NCBI GenBank assembly: GCA_963600315.1
Contig: CAVCAW010000062.1
Coordinates: 1 to 50,567, forward strand
DNA length: 50,567 nucleotides
Direction of reading: 5' to 3'
Origin: UBA6382 sp963600315
GTDB taxonomy: Bacteria; Bacteroidota; Bacteroidia; Bacteroidales; Bacteroidaceae
The translations under genes were made by a program, and so were the position numbers. The notes under the pieces were generated by a model. It made no database searches and was not told the origin of the DNA. It saw nothing but the letters and a program-made list of their open reading frames with translations. Of the stretch, positions 14,087 through 22,905 are shown in pieces; position 1 is the first letter of the stretch; each line of letters starts with the position of its first letter.

Positions 14087-16009
14087 ATGCCTTTGGATAA
14101 AGTATACCCTATAAAGAAAGCTTTCAGTTGGTATTTTTCTAAGAATGCGTTGCCCTATTGGACTGTATTGGCACTGGATTGCATAATGGTGCTCTTGTCG
14201 TGCTATATAGCGAGTTTCTTTGAATTGAGACAACATGAGTTTACTGCAGGGCTGACTCGAATCGCATTGTCAAGCGTTGCCTGCGTTCTGCTTTTTTGCA
14301 TAGCTTTTAGGGTGTTTCATACCTATTCGGGCATTCTTCGCTACTCCACCTTGACAGACGTGGCAAGTGTTGCCAGCGCAGCATTACTCGGCACTGTGCT
14401 GACATTCCTGTTCGGACTTTGCACGGATTTTCTGAGCTTGCCGTTCTCGCACGAACACCTGTTAAAGGCTTATATACTGCTGTTCCTGTGTTCAGCATTT
14501 CTGATGAGTGCAGTTCGCGTGTTCGTGAGAGAATTGTTCTTCCTCGCAACTTCAGGAAATGCTATACCTGTGGCTGTCTATGGAGTCAGTACGGGCGGAG
14601 TCGGCCTGGCAGAAAGCGTGTTGGGCTCATCTGAAAGCAAGTATGTCCTGAGGGCTTTTGTCGATGATGAAGACAGTGACTCATATCTATTGGGCAAGAA
14701 GGTCTATCGCAATGGCGATGGTATAGGTCGCGTGTTGAAAGCCCTTGGAGTCAAAGCGCTTTTCGTGTCACCCCTCAAAAATGACGATCTACGTAACAAT
14801 CAGAAAATGATAAGCGAGTTGGTGCAAGCAAATATCAAGATAATGATTGTTCCCAAGGCTGAGGAATGGGACGGAAAAAGCAAACCCTATTACCAACAGC
14901 TGCATGAAGTGGAAATTGAGGACTTGCTGCCACGCGAAATCATTGATGTGGACATGGATGCTATTGGTTCCATGCTCAGTGGCAAGTGTATCCTCATTAC
15001 GGGTGCTGCCGGCTCTATTGGCTCAGAAATAGTCCGCCAAGTAGCCCAATTCAATCCTGCTCGCATGATTCTTGTTGACCAAGCCGAAACGCCAATGCAT
15101 GACGTGCGTCTTATGATGCGTAGGAATTTTCCTGAAGTCAACAACGAAACGATTGTGGCTTCGATAACCGACAATCTCCACATGGAAAGCATCTTTGCCG
15201 CTTACAAACCGGAATATGTGTTTCATGCCGCAGCCTACAAGCACGTGCCGATGATGGAGGACAATCCTGTACAAGCAGTGCGCAACAATATATATGGAAC
15301 GAGAGTCATCGCCGATTTGTCAGTGAAATATGGTACCAGGAAATTTGTCATGATTTCAACCGACAAAGCGGTTAACCCCACTAATGTGATGGGCTGCTCG
15401 AAACGTATTTGTGAAATCTATTGTCAGTCGCTCAACCAAGCGATAGAGGAGGGCAACGTCAAGGGCATTACGCAGTTTGTGACTACACGTTTTGGCAACG
15501 TGCTTGGTTCCAATGGGTCTGTCATACCTCTGTTTAGAAAGCAAATCAGCAACGGAGGCCCCGTTACGGTTACCCACCCCGACATCATTCGCTTCTTTAT
15601 GCTTATATCAGAAGCTTGCAAACTTGTGCTTGAAGCTGGCACGATGGGCAAAGGCGGTGAAATCTTTGTGTTTGACATGGGCAACCCCGTTAAGATTGTT
15701 GACTTGGCCAAACAGATGATTAAACTTTCGGGAGCAGAGCATGTCAAGATTGAATTCACCGGACTTCGTGAAGGCGAAAAACTATATGAGGAGGTTCTCA
15801 ACGACAAGGAGAACAACGTGCCGACAAGTCACCCCAAAATCATGGTGGCCAAGGTGCGTGAATATGACTACTCTGAGGTCTGCAAAGACGAAGACGAGTT
15901 GCTGAAAATATCCTATTCTCACAACGACATGGACATCGTCAGGAAAATGAAGGAAATCGTGCCTGAGTTCAAGAGCAAAGTGAGCAAATATGAAGTGCTG
16001 GATAAATAG
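14087..16009 (+). CDS. CapD/FlaA1-type nucleotide-sugar 4,6-dehydratase, membrane protein
   Basis: Family members remove water from UDP-GlcNAc (or epimerise it) to give 4-keto-6-deoxy intermediates. The 640-residue protein has four N-terminal membrane helices (about 22-45, 55-75, 90-112, 125-145), a first Rossmann domain starting IPVAVYGVSTGGVG, and a catalytic SDR domain from about 300 with GAAGSIGSEIVRQ, a VFHAAAYKHVPMME motif and STDKAVNPTNVMGCSKR where Lys replaces the usual SDR Tyr/Lys arrangement, as in WbpM-like enzymes. It probably supplies the keto-sugar used by the upstream aminotransferase. It has its own promoter. Confidence 0.9.
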   Translation: MPLDKVYPIKKAFSWYFSKNALPYWTVLALDCIMVLLSCYIASFFELRQHEFTAGLTRIALSSVACVLLFCIAFRVFHTYSGILRYSTLTDVASVASAALLGTVLTFLFGLCTDFLSLPFSHEHLLKAYILLFLCSAFLMSAVRVFVRELFFLATSGNAIPVAVYGVSTGGVGLAESVLGSSESKYVLRAFVDDEDSDSYLLGKKVYRNGDGIGRVLKALGVKALFVSPLKNDDLRNNQKMISELVQANIKIMIVPKAEEWDGKSKPYYQQLHEVEIEDLLPREIIDVDMDAIGSMLSGKCILITGAAGSIGSEIVRQVAQFNPARMILVDQAETPMHDVRLMMRRNFPEVNNETIVASITDNLHMESIFAAYKPEYVFHAAAYKHVPMMEDNPVQAVRNNIYGTRVIADLSVKYGTRKFVMISTDKAVNPTNVMGCSKRICEIYCQSLNQAIEEGNVKGITQFVTTRFGNVLGSNGSVIPLFRKQISNGGPVTVTHPDIIRFFMLISEACKLVLEAGTMGKGGEIFVFDMGNPVKIVDLAKQMIKLSGAEHVKIEFTGLREGEKLYEEVLNDKENNVPTSHPKIMVAKVREYDYSEVCKDEDELLKISYSHNDMDIVRKMKEIVPEFKSKVSKYEVLDK

Positions 16010-16043
16010 TCGCAGTGCTGAAGAAAAGAAAAATATACAAACG

Positions 16044-16916
16044 ATGTTGTATTCAATGACGGGCTACGGCAAGAGTGAAGCCGTATTTGGTAACAAGAAA
16101 ATTATTGTGGAGATCAAGTCGCTGAACAGCAAGAGTCTTGACCTCTCAACGAAAGTTGCACCTATCTACACGGGCTGGGAAATGCAGCTGAGACAGATGG
16201 TTTCGGCCTGTGCCGTCAGAGGGAAAATAGACCTTAATATCAGAGTGGAGGAGCAAGAATCCTCGCTTGCTGCGACACTCAACAAAGATGTGATTGAGTC
16301 CTATGTCTCGCAAATGAGAGAAATTAGCGGTCAGCTCAATATCAAAGAACCGCAGGATTGGTGGCAGATAGTCACGCGCATGCCTGGAGTAACTCAGTCA
16401 ACCACTGTCAACAGTGCCGACGAGGCAGAATGGCAGGTAGTTGCTGGAGTCGTCAATGAAGCACTGGCGCACTTCGTGGAGTTCAGACGACAGGAAGGAC
16501 AGGCTGTGGCAGCCAAGTTCAAGGAAAAGATTGAGAATATAGGTCTATATCTCAAAGAAATAGAAACTTACGAAACTCAGAGAGTAGAGAAAATTCGCAA
16601 CGAAATAGTAGGCAAATTCAATACGTTGCCAGTGGACTACGACCGCAATAGGCTGGAGCAGGAGATGATCTACTACATCGAAAAACTGGATATCAACGAG
16701 GAAAAACAGCGTCTTGCCAATCACCTGAATTACTTCTCTGAAACGATGAAGACCGATGAACCTCAGGGCAAGAAACTCGGCTTCATAGCCCAAGAGATGG
16801 GACGCGAAATTAACACGATGGGAAGCAAAAGCAATCAGGCCGAAATGCAGAATGTCGTGGTGAAAATGAAGGACGAACTTGAGCAAATCAAAGAGCAAGT
16901 CCTCAATGTACTATAA
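16044..16916 (+). CDS. yicC: YicC family endoribonuclease
   Basis: YicC/YloC proteins are stress-associated endoribonucleases. The start MLYSMTGYGKSEAVFGNKKIIVEIKSLNSKSLDL and the C-terminal GKKLGFIAQEMGREINTMGSKSNQAEMQNVVVKMKDELEQIKEQVLNV are diagnostic. An ATG 54 bp further upstream is in frame but overlaps the dehydratase; the family always begins at the MTGYG motif, so the later ATG is used here, giving 290 residues. It precedes gmk by 21 bp, the usual arrangement in bacteria. Confidence 0.92.
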   Translation: MLYSMTGYGKSEAVFGNKKIIVEIKSLNSKSLDLSTKVAPIYTGWEMQLRQMVSACAVRGKIDLNIRVEEQESSLAATLNKDVIESYVSQMREISGQLNIKEPQDWWQIVTRMPGVTQSTTVNSADEAEWQVVAGVVNEALAHFVEFRRQEGQAVAAKFKEKIENIGLYLKEIETYETQRVEKIRNEIVGKFNTLPVDYDRNRLEQEMIYYIEKLDINEEKQRLANHLNYFSETMKTDEPQGKKLGFIAQEMGREINTMGSKSNQAEMQNVVVKMKDELEQIKEQVLNVL

Positions 16917-16937
16917 CACTTAATTCTACGATTACTT

Positions 16938-17501
16938 ATGTTGTTGGTATTTTCAGCACCGAGCGGTAGCGGCAAGTCCACACTCATCAATTTCTTGATG
17001 CAGCAGGGGCTCAACCTGAAGTTTTCGGTGAGTGCAACGTCGAGAGCTCCGCGCGGAAGTGAAAAAGATGGTGTGGAATATTTTTTTCTTTCTCCCGAAG
17101 AGTTCAGAAAGAAGATTTCGGAAAACGCATTCGTCGAGTATGAAGAAGTCTACAAGGATACGTTTTATGGCACTCTGAAATCGGAGATTGACAGGATGCT
17201 TAACAACAAGGAGAATGTCGTGCTAGACATCGATGTAAAAGGCGCACTCAATATCAAGAAGCAATATGGCGACAAGGCTTTCCTTGTGTTTATCCAACCG
17301 CCATCAGTTGAAGAACTGCGCAAAAGGCTACTAGGCAGAAACACCGACAGTGCTGAAGTGATAGAGCAGAGGTTGCAGAAGGCATCTTATGAGTTGTCCT
17401 TCGCTGACAGCTTTGACACAACTATAGTCAACGGAGACCTGCATCTGGCAGAGGAACAACTTCTTCATGCTGTCAAAGACCGCCTTGCTGGTGAGGCTTG
17501 A
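16938..17501 (+). CDS. gmk: Guanylate kinase
   Basis: Phosphorylates GMP to GDP with ATP. The 187-residue protein has the P-loop APSGSGKSTL at residues ~6-15, SVSATSRAPRGSEKDGVEYFFLS with the GMP-binding Arg and Tyr, FVEYEEVYKDTFYGT, and NVVLDIDVKGALNIK before the lid. Length and motif order are as expected. Lies between yicC and nadD with gaps of about 20 bp, so the three are probably one transcript. Confidence 0.96.
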   Translation: MLLVFSAPSGSGKSTLINFLMQQGLNLKFSVSATSRAPRGSEKDGVEYFFLSPEEFRKKISENAFVEYEEVYKDTFYGTLKSEIDRMLNNKENVVLDIDVKGALNIKKQYGDKAFLVFIQPPSVEELRKRLLGRNTDSAEVIEQRLQKASYELSFADSFDTTIVNGDLHLAEEQLLHAVKDRLAGEA

Positions 17502-17520
17502 ATAATAGGGGAGAAAAGTA

Positions 17521-18051
17521 GTGAGAATCGGAGTTTTCGGAGGTTCGTTCAATCCTGTTCACAAAGGGCACGTGCTATTGGCTCACAATGTGTTGCTGTC
17601 GGGCGTTGTCGATGAATTGTGGTTTATTGTCTCACCGCATAATCCCTTGAAAACGAAAGAGTCACTGATGGATTCTCAAGCAAGACTTGACAAAGTTCGT
17701 CGGGCAACCGAGCACATTGAAGGAGTCTTCGTTTCGGACGTGGAGTTCACTCTTCCGCAACCATCTTATACATATCTCACACTGCGCAAACTGCAACAGT
17801 TGCGACCGCATGACGAATTCGTGCTGATTATCGGTGCCGACAACTGGCATTGCTTCAATTCGTGGAAAGAGCACGATGAGATACTCTCCAGATATCAAAT
17901 CGTCATATATCCTCGCAGTGGCTATAGTATCGATGAGAATTCTCTTCCGGAGAACGTAACCTATCTTGATATGCCACTTTATGATGTTTCGTCTACCCAA
18001 GTTCGCGAAATGATGACGAAAGGAGAGGATGTCAGCGGTTTGCTGCCTTAG
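17521..18051 (+). CDS. nadD: Nicotinate-nucleotide adenylyltransferase
   Basis: Converts nicotinate mononucleotide and ATP to deamido-NAD. It shows the nucleotidyltransferase motif GVFGGSFNPVHKGHV at the N-terminus, IIGADNWHCFNSWK near 101 and the C-terminal SSTQVREM motif. The start is GTG, 19 bp after gmk. At 176 residues it ends right after SGLLP, whereas most relatives carry a further short helix (xxVxxYI); so it is either naturally short or cut by a recent stop. Confidence 0.92.
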   Translation: MRIGVFGGSFNPVHKGHVLLAHNVLLSGVVDELWFIVSPHNPLKTKESLMDSQARLDKVRRATEHIEGVFVSDVEFTLPQPSYTYLTLRKLQQLRPHDEFVLIIGADNWHCFNSWKEHDEILSRYQIVIYPRSGYSIDENSLPENVTYLDMPLYDVSSTQVREMMTKGEDVSGLLP

Positions 18052-18217
18052 TTGAACTTTATGCGGCGACATCTGTTCTTATAATCCTGCCTGCAACAAG
18101 GAAGTCCCGTGCGCAGTCGGATTGTTTCTATTTTTTTTACCTAAACCATTCTAGATAGCCCTTCTGCTTCGAAAGGGCTCTAGGTATACGATGCTTTTTG
18201 TTGAGCTTGCGTTAGTA

Positions 18218-18295
18218 TTTCGGCGGAAATTGAACTGCGTTTCGCCCGAAATCGACAATCGTCTCGCCCGAAACGGATTGTCATTTCCGCCGAAA
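18218..18295. repeat. 22-bp periodic palindrome array A (4 units)
   Basis: Four 12-bp cores begin at 18218 (TTTCGGCGGAAA), 18240 (TTTCGCCCGAAA), 18262 (TCTCGCCCGAAA) and 18284 (TTTCCGCCGAAA): exactly 22 bp apart. The 10-bp spacers are ttgaactgcg, tcgacaatcg and cggattgtca. The period is not a multiple of three, and the array lies outside genes. Confidence 0.9.
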
Positions 18296-18419
18296 CGACA
18301 AGGTCTGTTCAACATTATTTTTCGTTTTCGCAACAAGATTTTTTGCAAAGTCTTGTTGAATCGTGCGTGTCTTTACTAAAAAATAGGTTGACACTGCGTG
18401 ATAATAGGTGAGGTTTTGC

Positions 18420-18427
18420 TATCTTTG
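18420..18427 (+). promoter_or_regulatory. -7 box of the serC promoter
   Basis: TATCTTTG fits TAnnTTTG. No convincing -33 TTTG at the usual spacing. The leader to serC would be about 95 nt. Confidence 0.55.
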
Positions 18428-18529
18428 CGGTGTTATGAGATGTGTGCGGCTACTCTCTACTCATGGTGATTGCCCGTGGATTTCTCTACTCTAATTGAAT
18501 TGTATAATCTTTAACAAAACCTCACTGCT

Positions 18530-19600
18530 ATGACTAAGAAGTATAATTTTAATGCGGGTCCGTCTATTCTGCCCCGCGAAGTGATTGAGAAAACAGCTGC
18601 TGCTTGCCTTGACTTCAATGGCATCGGCCTTTCGTTGATGGAAATAAGCCATCGTAGCAAGGACTTCCAACCTGTCATTGACGAGGCTGAGTCTATCATG
18701 AAAGAACTTCTAGATATTCCCGAGGGCTATAAGGTGCTTTTCCTAGGCGGAGGTGCTAGTCTGGAGTTTTGCATGGTGCCTTACAATTTCCTTGAGAAGA
18801 AAGCCGCTTATCTCAATACTGGTGTATGGAGCAAGAAGGCCATAAAGGAAGCTAAGCTTTTTGGTGAAGTGGTTGAGGTGGCATCTTCTGCCGACAGAAA
18901 CTTTGCCTATATCCCTAAGGGTTGGACGATACCTACTGACGCTGACTATTTCCACATCACCACCAACAATACTATCTATGGTACAGAAATACGTGAGGAC
19001 TTCGACTCACCCATACCGATGATAGCCGACATGAGTTCTGACATCTTGAGCCGCCCTGTTGACGTTAGCAAATATGCTATGATTTATGGCGGTGCACAGA
19101 AGAATATCTCTATGGCAGGTGTTACTTTCGTGATTGTCAAGGAAGATGCTCTGGGCAAGGTGAGCCGCACTATCCCTACGATGCTTGACTATCGCACTCA
19201 TGTTGACAAAGGTTCTATGTTCAACACTCCTCCTGTATTGCCAATCTATAGCGCACTCCAGACTATGAAGTGGGTGAAGGCGCAGGGTGGCGTCAAGGAG
19301 ATGGAGCGCAGAGCTCATGAGAAAGCCAAGATTGTCTATGACGAGATTGATCGCAATAAGCTGTTTACCGGAACTGTAGATAAAGACTCTCGTTCGGTAA
19401 TGAACCTTTGCTTCGTGATGAACGAAGACTACAAGGATTTGGAAGCCGAATTCATGTCGTTCGCAACAGAGCGTGGAATGGTCGGCATAAAGGGTCACCG
19501 TTCGGTCGGTGGATTCAGAGCTAGCTGCTACAATGCCATGTCGGTGGAGGGTTGCAAGGCTTTGGCTGACTGCATGAAGGAATTTGAGGCTAAACACTAA
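18530..19600 (+). CDS. serC: Phosphoserine aminotransferase
   Basis: Catalyses the PLP-dependent step 3-phosphohydroxypyruvate to phosphoserine, using glutamate. The 356-residue protein begins KKYNFNAGPSILPREVIE and shows LFLGGGASLEFCMVPYNF near 72, NTGVWS near 95, TTNNTIYGTEI near 145 and the Schiff-base region MIYGGAQKNISMAGVTFVIV with Lys near 191. Length is normal. It is the first gene of a three-gene unit with serA and a DUF1015 gene, preceded by its own -7 box. Confidence 0.96.
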   Translation: MTKKYNFNAGPSILPREVIEKTAAACLDFNGIGLSLMEISHRSKDFQPVIDEAESIMKELLDIPEGYKVLFLGGGASLEFCMVPYNFLEKKAAYLNTGVWSKKAIKEAKLFGEVVEVASSADRNFAYIPKGWTIPTDADYFHITTNNTIYGTEIREDFDSPIPMIADMSSDILSRPVDVSKYAMIYGGAQKNISMAGVTFVIVKEDALGKVSRTIPTMLDYRTHVDKGSMFNTPPVLPIYSALQTMKWVKAQGGVKEMERRAHEKAKIVYDEIDRNKLFTGTVDKDSRSVMNLCFVMNEDYKDLEAEFMSFATERGMVGIKGHRSVGGFRASCYNAMSVEGCKALADCMKEFEAKH

Positions 19601-19627
19601 TCTTCAATCTTCAGAAACCCAGAAAAA

Positions 19628-20551
19628 ATGAAAAAAGTACTGATAGCAACTGAAAAGCCCTTTGCACCAGTAGCAGTGGAGGGCATAGGTAAGGTGCTGG
19701 CGGAAGCCGGTTATGAGCTTGCCTTATTGGAAAAATATACGGAGAAAGCTGAGCTGCTGAAGGCTGTAGCAGATGCTGATGCGCTAATCGTTCGCAGCGA
19801 CAAGGTTGACGCTGAAGTTTTGGAGGCTGCTAAAAATCTTAAGATTGTGGTGCGTGCCGGCGCTGGCTACGACAATATTGACCTGAATTCGGCAACCGCC
19901 CATGGAGTCGTTGCGATGAATACTCCTGGACAGAATTCCAATGCCGTCGCTGAATTGGTGTTGGGACTGCTGGTCTATGCTGTGCGCAATTTCTACAACG
20001 GCAAAGCTGGAACGGAACTCAAGGGAAAGAAACTCGGAATTCTGGCATTTGGTAATGTCGGTCGCAACGTGGCACGCATTGCCAAGGGCTTCGAAATGGA
20101 AGTGTTGGCGTATGATGCGTTCTGCCCCGCAGAGGTTATTGAGGCTGCTGGCGTAAAAGCAGTGGCTAGCACGGCTGAGTTGTTTGAGCAAAGCGATATC
20201 GTGAGTCTGCACATTCCAGCTACTCCCGAGACCGTGAAGAGTATCAACGCAGAACTCGTAGACAAACTGCCCAAGGGTGGAATCCTTATCAATACCGCCC
20301 GCAAGGAAGTCGTAGACGAGGCATCTCTGCTTGAGCTGATGGCTAAGCGCTCGGACCTTAAATACATTTCTGACATTAAGCCCGATGCCGACGCTGAATT
20401 TGTGGCTAATTTTGCTGACCGCTATTTTGCCACTCCCAAGAAGATGGGAGCTCAGACAGCAGAGGCTAATATCAATGCCGGGCTTGCCGCTGCAAATCAG
20501 ATTGTGGCATTCTTCAAAGACGGTGTGACCAAATTTCAGGTTAACAAATAA
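19628..20551 (+). CDS. serA: D-3-phosphoglycerate dehydrogenase (short type)
   Basis: Oxidises 3-phosphoglycerate with NAD, the first step of serine synthesis. At 307 residues it has only the substrate and nucleotide domains, without the ACT/regulatory domains of the E. coli enzyme, as usual in Bacteroidales. It shows IVVRAGAGYDNIDLNSA, AELVLGLLVYAVRN, the Rossmann loop ILAFGNVGRNVARIAKG (GxGxxG-like, with Phe), INTARKEVVDE and a late GAQTAEAN in the active-site His/Ala position. The serC neighbour (27 bp upstream) supports the assignment over other 2-hydroxyacid dehydrogenases. Confidence 0.92.
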   Translation: MKKVLIATEKPFAPVAVEGIGKVLAEAGYELALLEKYTEKAELLKAVADADALIVRSDKVDAEVLEAAKNLKIVVRAGAGYDNIDLNSATAHGVVAMNTPGQNSNAVAELVLGLLVYAVRNFYNGKAGTELKGKKLGILAFGNVGRNVARIAKGFEMEVLAYDAFCPAEVIEAAGVKAVASTAELFEQSDIVSLHIPATPETVKSINAELVDKLPKGGILINTARKEVVDEASLLELMAKRSDLKYISDIKPDADAEFVANFADRYFATPKKMGAQTAEANINAGLAAANQIVAFFKDGVTKFQVNK

Positions 20552-20563
20552 GACATTCCGGCT

Positions 20564-21811
20564 ATGGCAATAGTTAAACCTTTTAGAGGCATCCGTCCTC
20601 CCAAGGAGTTTGTGGAGGAGGTGGAGAGCCGCCCCTATGACGTGCTTGATTCGGAAGAGGCTAGGGCAGAGGCTGGCGACAACGAGAAGTCGCTGTACCA
20701 TATAATCAAGCCAGAAATCAATTTCTCCGTTGGCACGTCAGAATATGCTCCCGAGGTCTATGAGAGTGCTGCGCAGCATTTCAAGATGTTTCAGGAGAAA
20801 GGTTGGCTGAAGCAAGATGCCCAAGAGAACTATTATCTCTATGCACAGACCATGAGTGGCAAGACCCAATATGGTCTCGTGGTATGCGCTCACGTGTCAG
20901 ACTATCTGAACGGTGTAATCAAGAAGCATGAACTGACTCGCAAGGACAAGGAAGAAGACCGCATGAAACACGTCAGAGTGAACAATGCGAATATGGAACC
21001 CGTATTCTTTGCCTATCCCGACAACAGCACTTTGCTTGGCATCATAACCAAATATTCGCAGACGACTCCTGAATATGACTTCATTGCTCCGATTGACGGC
21101 TTTGGGCACAAATTCTGGGTCATCTCGGACGAGGCCGACAAAGATGCGATTACAAAGGAGTTTGCAGCTATGCCTGCACTCTATATCGCCGACGGACATC
21201 ATCGGTCTGCTGCAGCTGCCTTGGTGGGAGCCGAGAAAGCTCGCCAAAATCCATCGACCACAGGCAAGGAGGAATACAACTACTTCATGGCGGTGTGTTT
21301 CCCTGCAAGCCAGCTGACGATACTTGACTACAACAGAGTGGTGAAGGATCTCAACGGAATGACGTCTGAACAATTCCTTGATGCCTTGAGTCAGGACTTC
21401 GTGGTGGCTGACAAGGGTGTGGACATATACAAGCCCACTGAAATTCATGAGTTCTCCCTCTATCTCGAGTCGCACTGGTATAGCCTTAAGGCTAAGCCGG
21501 GGACGTATGACGACAGTGACCCTATTGGTGTTCTCGATGTTGACATCTCGTCGCGCCTTATATTGGACAAGCTGTTGGGCATAAAGGATTTGAGAACGGA
21601 CAAGCGGATTGACTTTGTCGGTGGCCTTCGCGGACTGGGAGAGTTGAAACGACGCATAGACAGCGGAGAGATGAAGATGGCTCTTGCCCTGTATCCAGTC
21701 ACTATGAGACAGATAATGGACATTGCTGACAGTGGCAAAATAATGCCGCCTAAAGCAACGTGGTTTGAACCAAAACTCCGTAGCGGGTTGGTTGTACATA
21801 GTCTGGACTAG
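20564..21811 (+). CDS. DUF1015 family protein of the serine operon
   Basis: A 415-residue protein of uncharacterised family DUF1015. It begins AIVKPFRGIRPPKEFVEEVESRPYDVL (typical start with the RP-PYDV motif) and has KKHELTRKDKEEDRMKH at about 121-137 and a conserved ADGHHRSAAA at 209-218. The DGHHR motif resembles that of ParB/SerK-type folds, some of which are kinases of free serine; this link is inference. It starts 12 bp after serA and is followed by a strong hairpin, so it is the last gene of a serC-serA-DUF1015 transcript, an order I know from other Bacteroidales. A role in serine metabolism or its control is likely. Confidence 0.85.
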   Translation: MAIVKPFRGIRPPKEFVEEVESRPYDVLDSEEARAEAGDNEKSLYHIIKPEINFSVGTSEYAPEVYESAAQHFKMFQEKGWLKQDAQENYYLYAQTMSGKTQYGLVVCAHVSDYLNGVIKKHELTRKDKEEDRMKHVRVNNANMEPVFFAYPDNSTLLGIITKYSQTTPEYDFIAPIDGFGHKFWVISDEADKDAITKEFAAMPALYIADGHHRSAAAALVGAEKARQNPSTTGKEEYNYFMAVCFPASQLTILDYNRVVKDLNGMTSEQFLDALSQDFVVADKGVDIYKPTEIHEFSLYLESHWYSLKAKPGTYDDSDPIGVLDVDISSRLILDKLLGIKDLRTDKRIDFVGGLRGLGELKRRIDSGEMKMALALYPVTMRQIMDIADSGKIMPPKATWFEPKLRSGLVVHSLD

Positions 21812-21820
21812 ACTTTTATC

Positions 21821-21872
21821 AAAACGAGAGTTTTCAGAGTTGTGGTATCACGACTTTGAAGACTCTTGTTTT
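21821..21872 (+). terminator. 24-bp stem-loop terminator of the serine operon
   Basis: Two 24-nt arms pair completely in the + strand RNA, with four G-U wobbles and a GUAU loop; the 3' arm runs into TTGTTTTTGTTTTG. On the minus strand the wobbles would become A-C mismatches, so the structure is optimised for + transcripts. Confidence 0.8.
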
Positions 21873-21895
21873 TGTTTTGTAACAAATTTTGTTTA

Positions 21896-22885
21896 ATGAA
21901 AGAAATACATAAGGTAAACTGGGGATTTGTTGGTTGTGGCGAGGTCACTGAAAAGAAAAGTGGTCCCGCTTTCCGCTTGGTGGAGAACTCTGATGTGGTT
22001 GCCGTGATGAGTAGAAACCGCGATAAGGCTGAGTCTTACGCTAGACGTCACGACGTTAAGAAATTCTATACGGACGCAACGGAGTTGATAAATGCTCCCG
22101 AGGTTAACGCTGTATATATTGCAACGCCACCTTCAACACATGCCACCTTCGCCATAATGGCTCTGAAAGCAGGGAAACCTGCTTATGTGGAAAAGCCATT
22201 GTCGTCAAATTATCAGGATTGCCTTCGTATAAACCGAATCTCCCAACAGACAGGTGTTCCTTGCTTCGTGGCTTATTATCGCAGGGAGTTGCCTTATTTC
22301 AAGAAAGTAAAACAGCTGATAGAAGACGGTGCCGTTGGTGATGTAATCAATGTGCAGATTCGTTTCTCTGTTCCGCCACGTGACTTAGACTATAATCGTC
22401 ATAATCTCCCGTGGCGCGTATTGCCCGACATTGCAGGTGGTGGTTATTTCTATGATTTGGCTCCCCACCAGATAGACCTCTTGCAGTGTCTGTTCGGCCA
22501 TATTGTTGAGGCTACGGGCTATTGTACAAACAGAGGAGGGTTGTATGAATCTGAAGATACTGTCAGTGCCTGTTTCCGCTTTTTCAATGGTTTGCCCGGT
22601 TCTGGTTCCTGGTGTTTCGTAGGACACGAATCTGCCAAGGAAGACCGCATTGAGATTATTGGCAACAAGGGCAGTCTGCGTTTTTCAGTTTTTACCTATG
22701 AACCCATTACCCTCTACAATGAACAAGGGAAGCAGGTGTTTGTGGTCGACAACCCCCGCTATGTCCAACTGCCGCTGATAAAGCAGGTAGTAGAGCACTT
22801 GCAACACAAATCTATCTGCAGTTGCGACTCTACGAGTGCAACATCCGCCAATTGGGTAATGGACAGAATATTGGGCAAAATATAA
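21896..22885 (+). CDS. Gfo/Idh/MocA-family oxidoreductase
   Basis: NAD(P)-dependent sugar or sugar-derivative dehydrogenase of 329 residues. The N-terminal Rossmann domain has WGFVGCGEVTEKKSGPAF, then NAVYIATPPSTHA and the EKP motif (AYVEKPLSSNY near 98); the C-terminal domain shows GGGYFYDLAPHQIDLLQ near 179-195, where the conserved DxxxHxxD-type region sits. I placed the start at the ATG; an earlier in-frame TTG lies inside the terminator stem. It is followed 20 bp later by the DUF4421 gene. Substrate unknown. Confidence 0.88.
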   Translation: MKEIHKVNWGFVGCGEVTEKKSGPAFRLVENSDVVAVMSRNRDKAESYARRHDVKKFYTDATELINAPEVNAVYIATPPSTHATFAIMALKAGKPAYVEKPLSSNYQDCLRINRISQQTGVPCFVAYYRRELPYFKKVKQLIEDGAVGDVINVQIRFSVPPRDLDYNRHNLPWRVLPDIAGGGYFYDLAPHQIDLLQCLFGHIVEATGYCTNRGGLYESEDTVSACFRFFNGLPGSGSWCFVGHESAKEDRIEIIGNKGSLRFSVFTYEPITLYNEQGKQVFVVDNPRYVQLPLIKQVVEHLQHKSICSCDSTSATSANWVMDRILGKI

Positions 22886-22905
22886 TGATGGCTCAGCGTG
22901 TTTAG

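Larger units (their letters stand above)
18052..18529. other. Intergenic region between nadD and serC
   Basis: 478 bp with no supportable gene. From left to right it holds an imperfect hairpin (CTAGATAGCCCTT ... AAGGGCTCTAG, 18151-18183) that may end the nadD transcript, a four-unit 22-bp array, a CAACAAGA/TCTTGTTG hairpin near 18331-18358, and the serC promoter. Confidence 0.6.

Noticed and set aside
15990..16043. An upstream ATG for yicC
   Set aside because: It overlaps the dehydratase end and adds 18 residues not found in the family, which begins at the MTGYG motif.
18218..18295. The 22-bp arrays as CRISPR arrays
   Set aside because: Repeats are 12 bp, spacers only 10 bp and partly similar to each other, there are always four units, and no cas genes are present.
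20897..21799. A 300-codon open frame antisense to the DUF1015 gene (and similar long antisense frames at 19784-20701 and 12858-13451)
   Set aside because: These are shadows of well-supported genes; their translations show no recognisable domain and are rich in His, Arg and Ser as expected of reverse-frame reading.
21866..21895. A TTG start for the Gfo/Idh/MocA oxidoreductase
   Set aside because: It lies inside the terminator stem; the ATG 30 bp later is directly followed by the family's N-terminal sequence.
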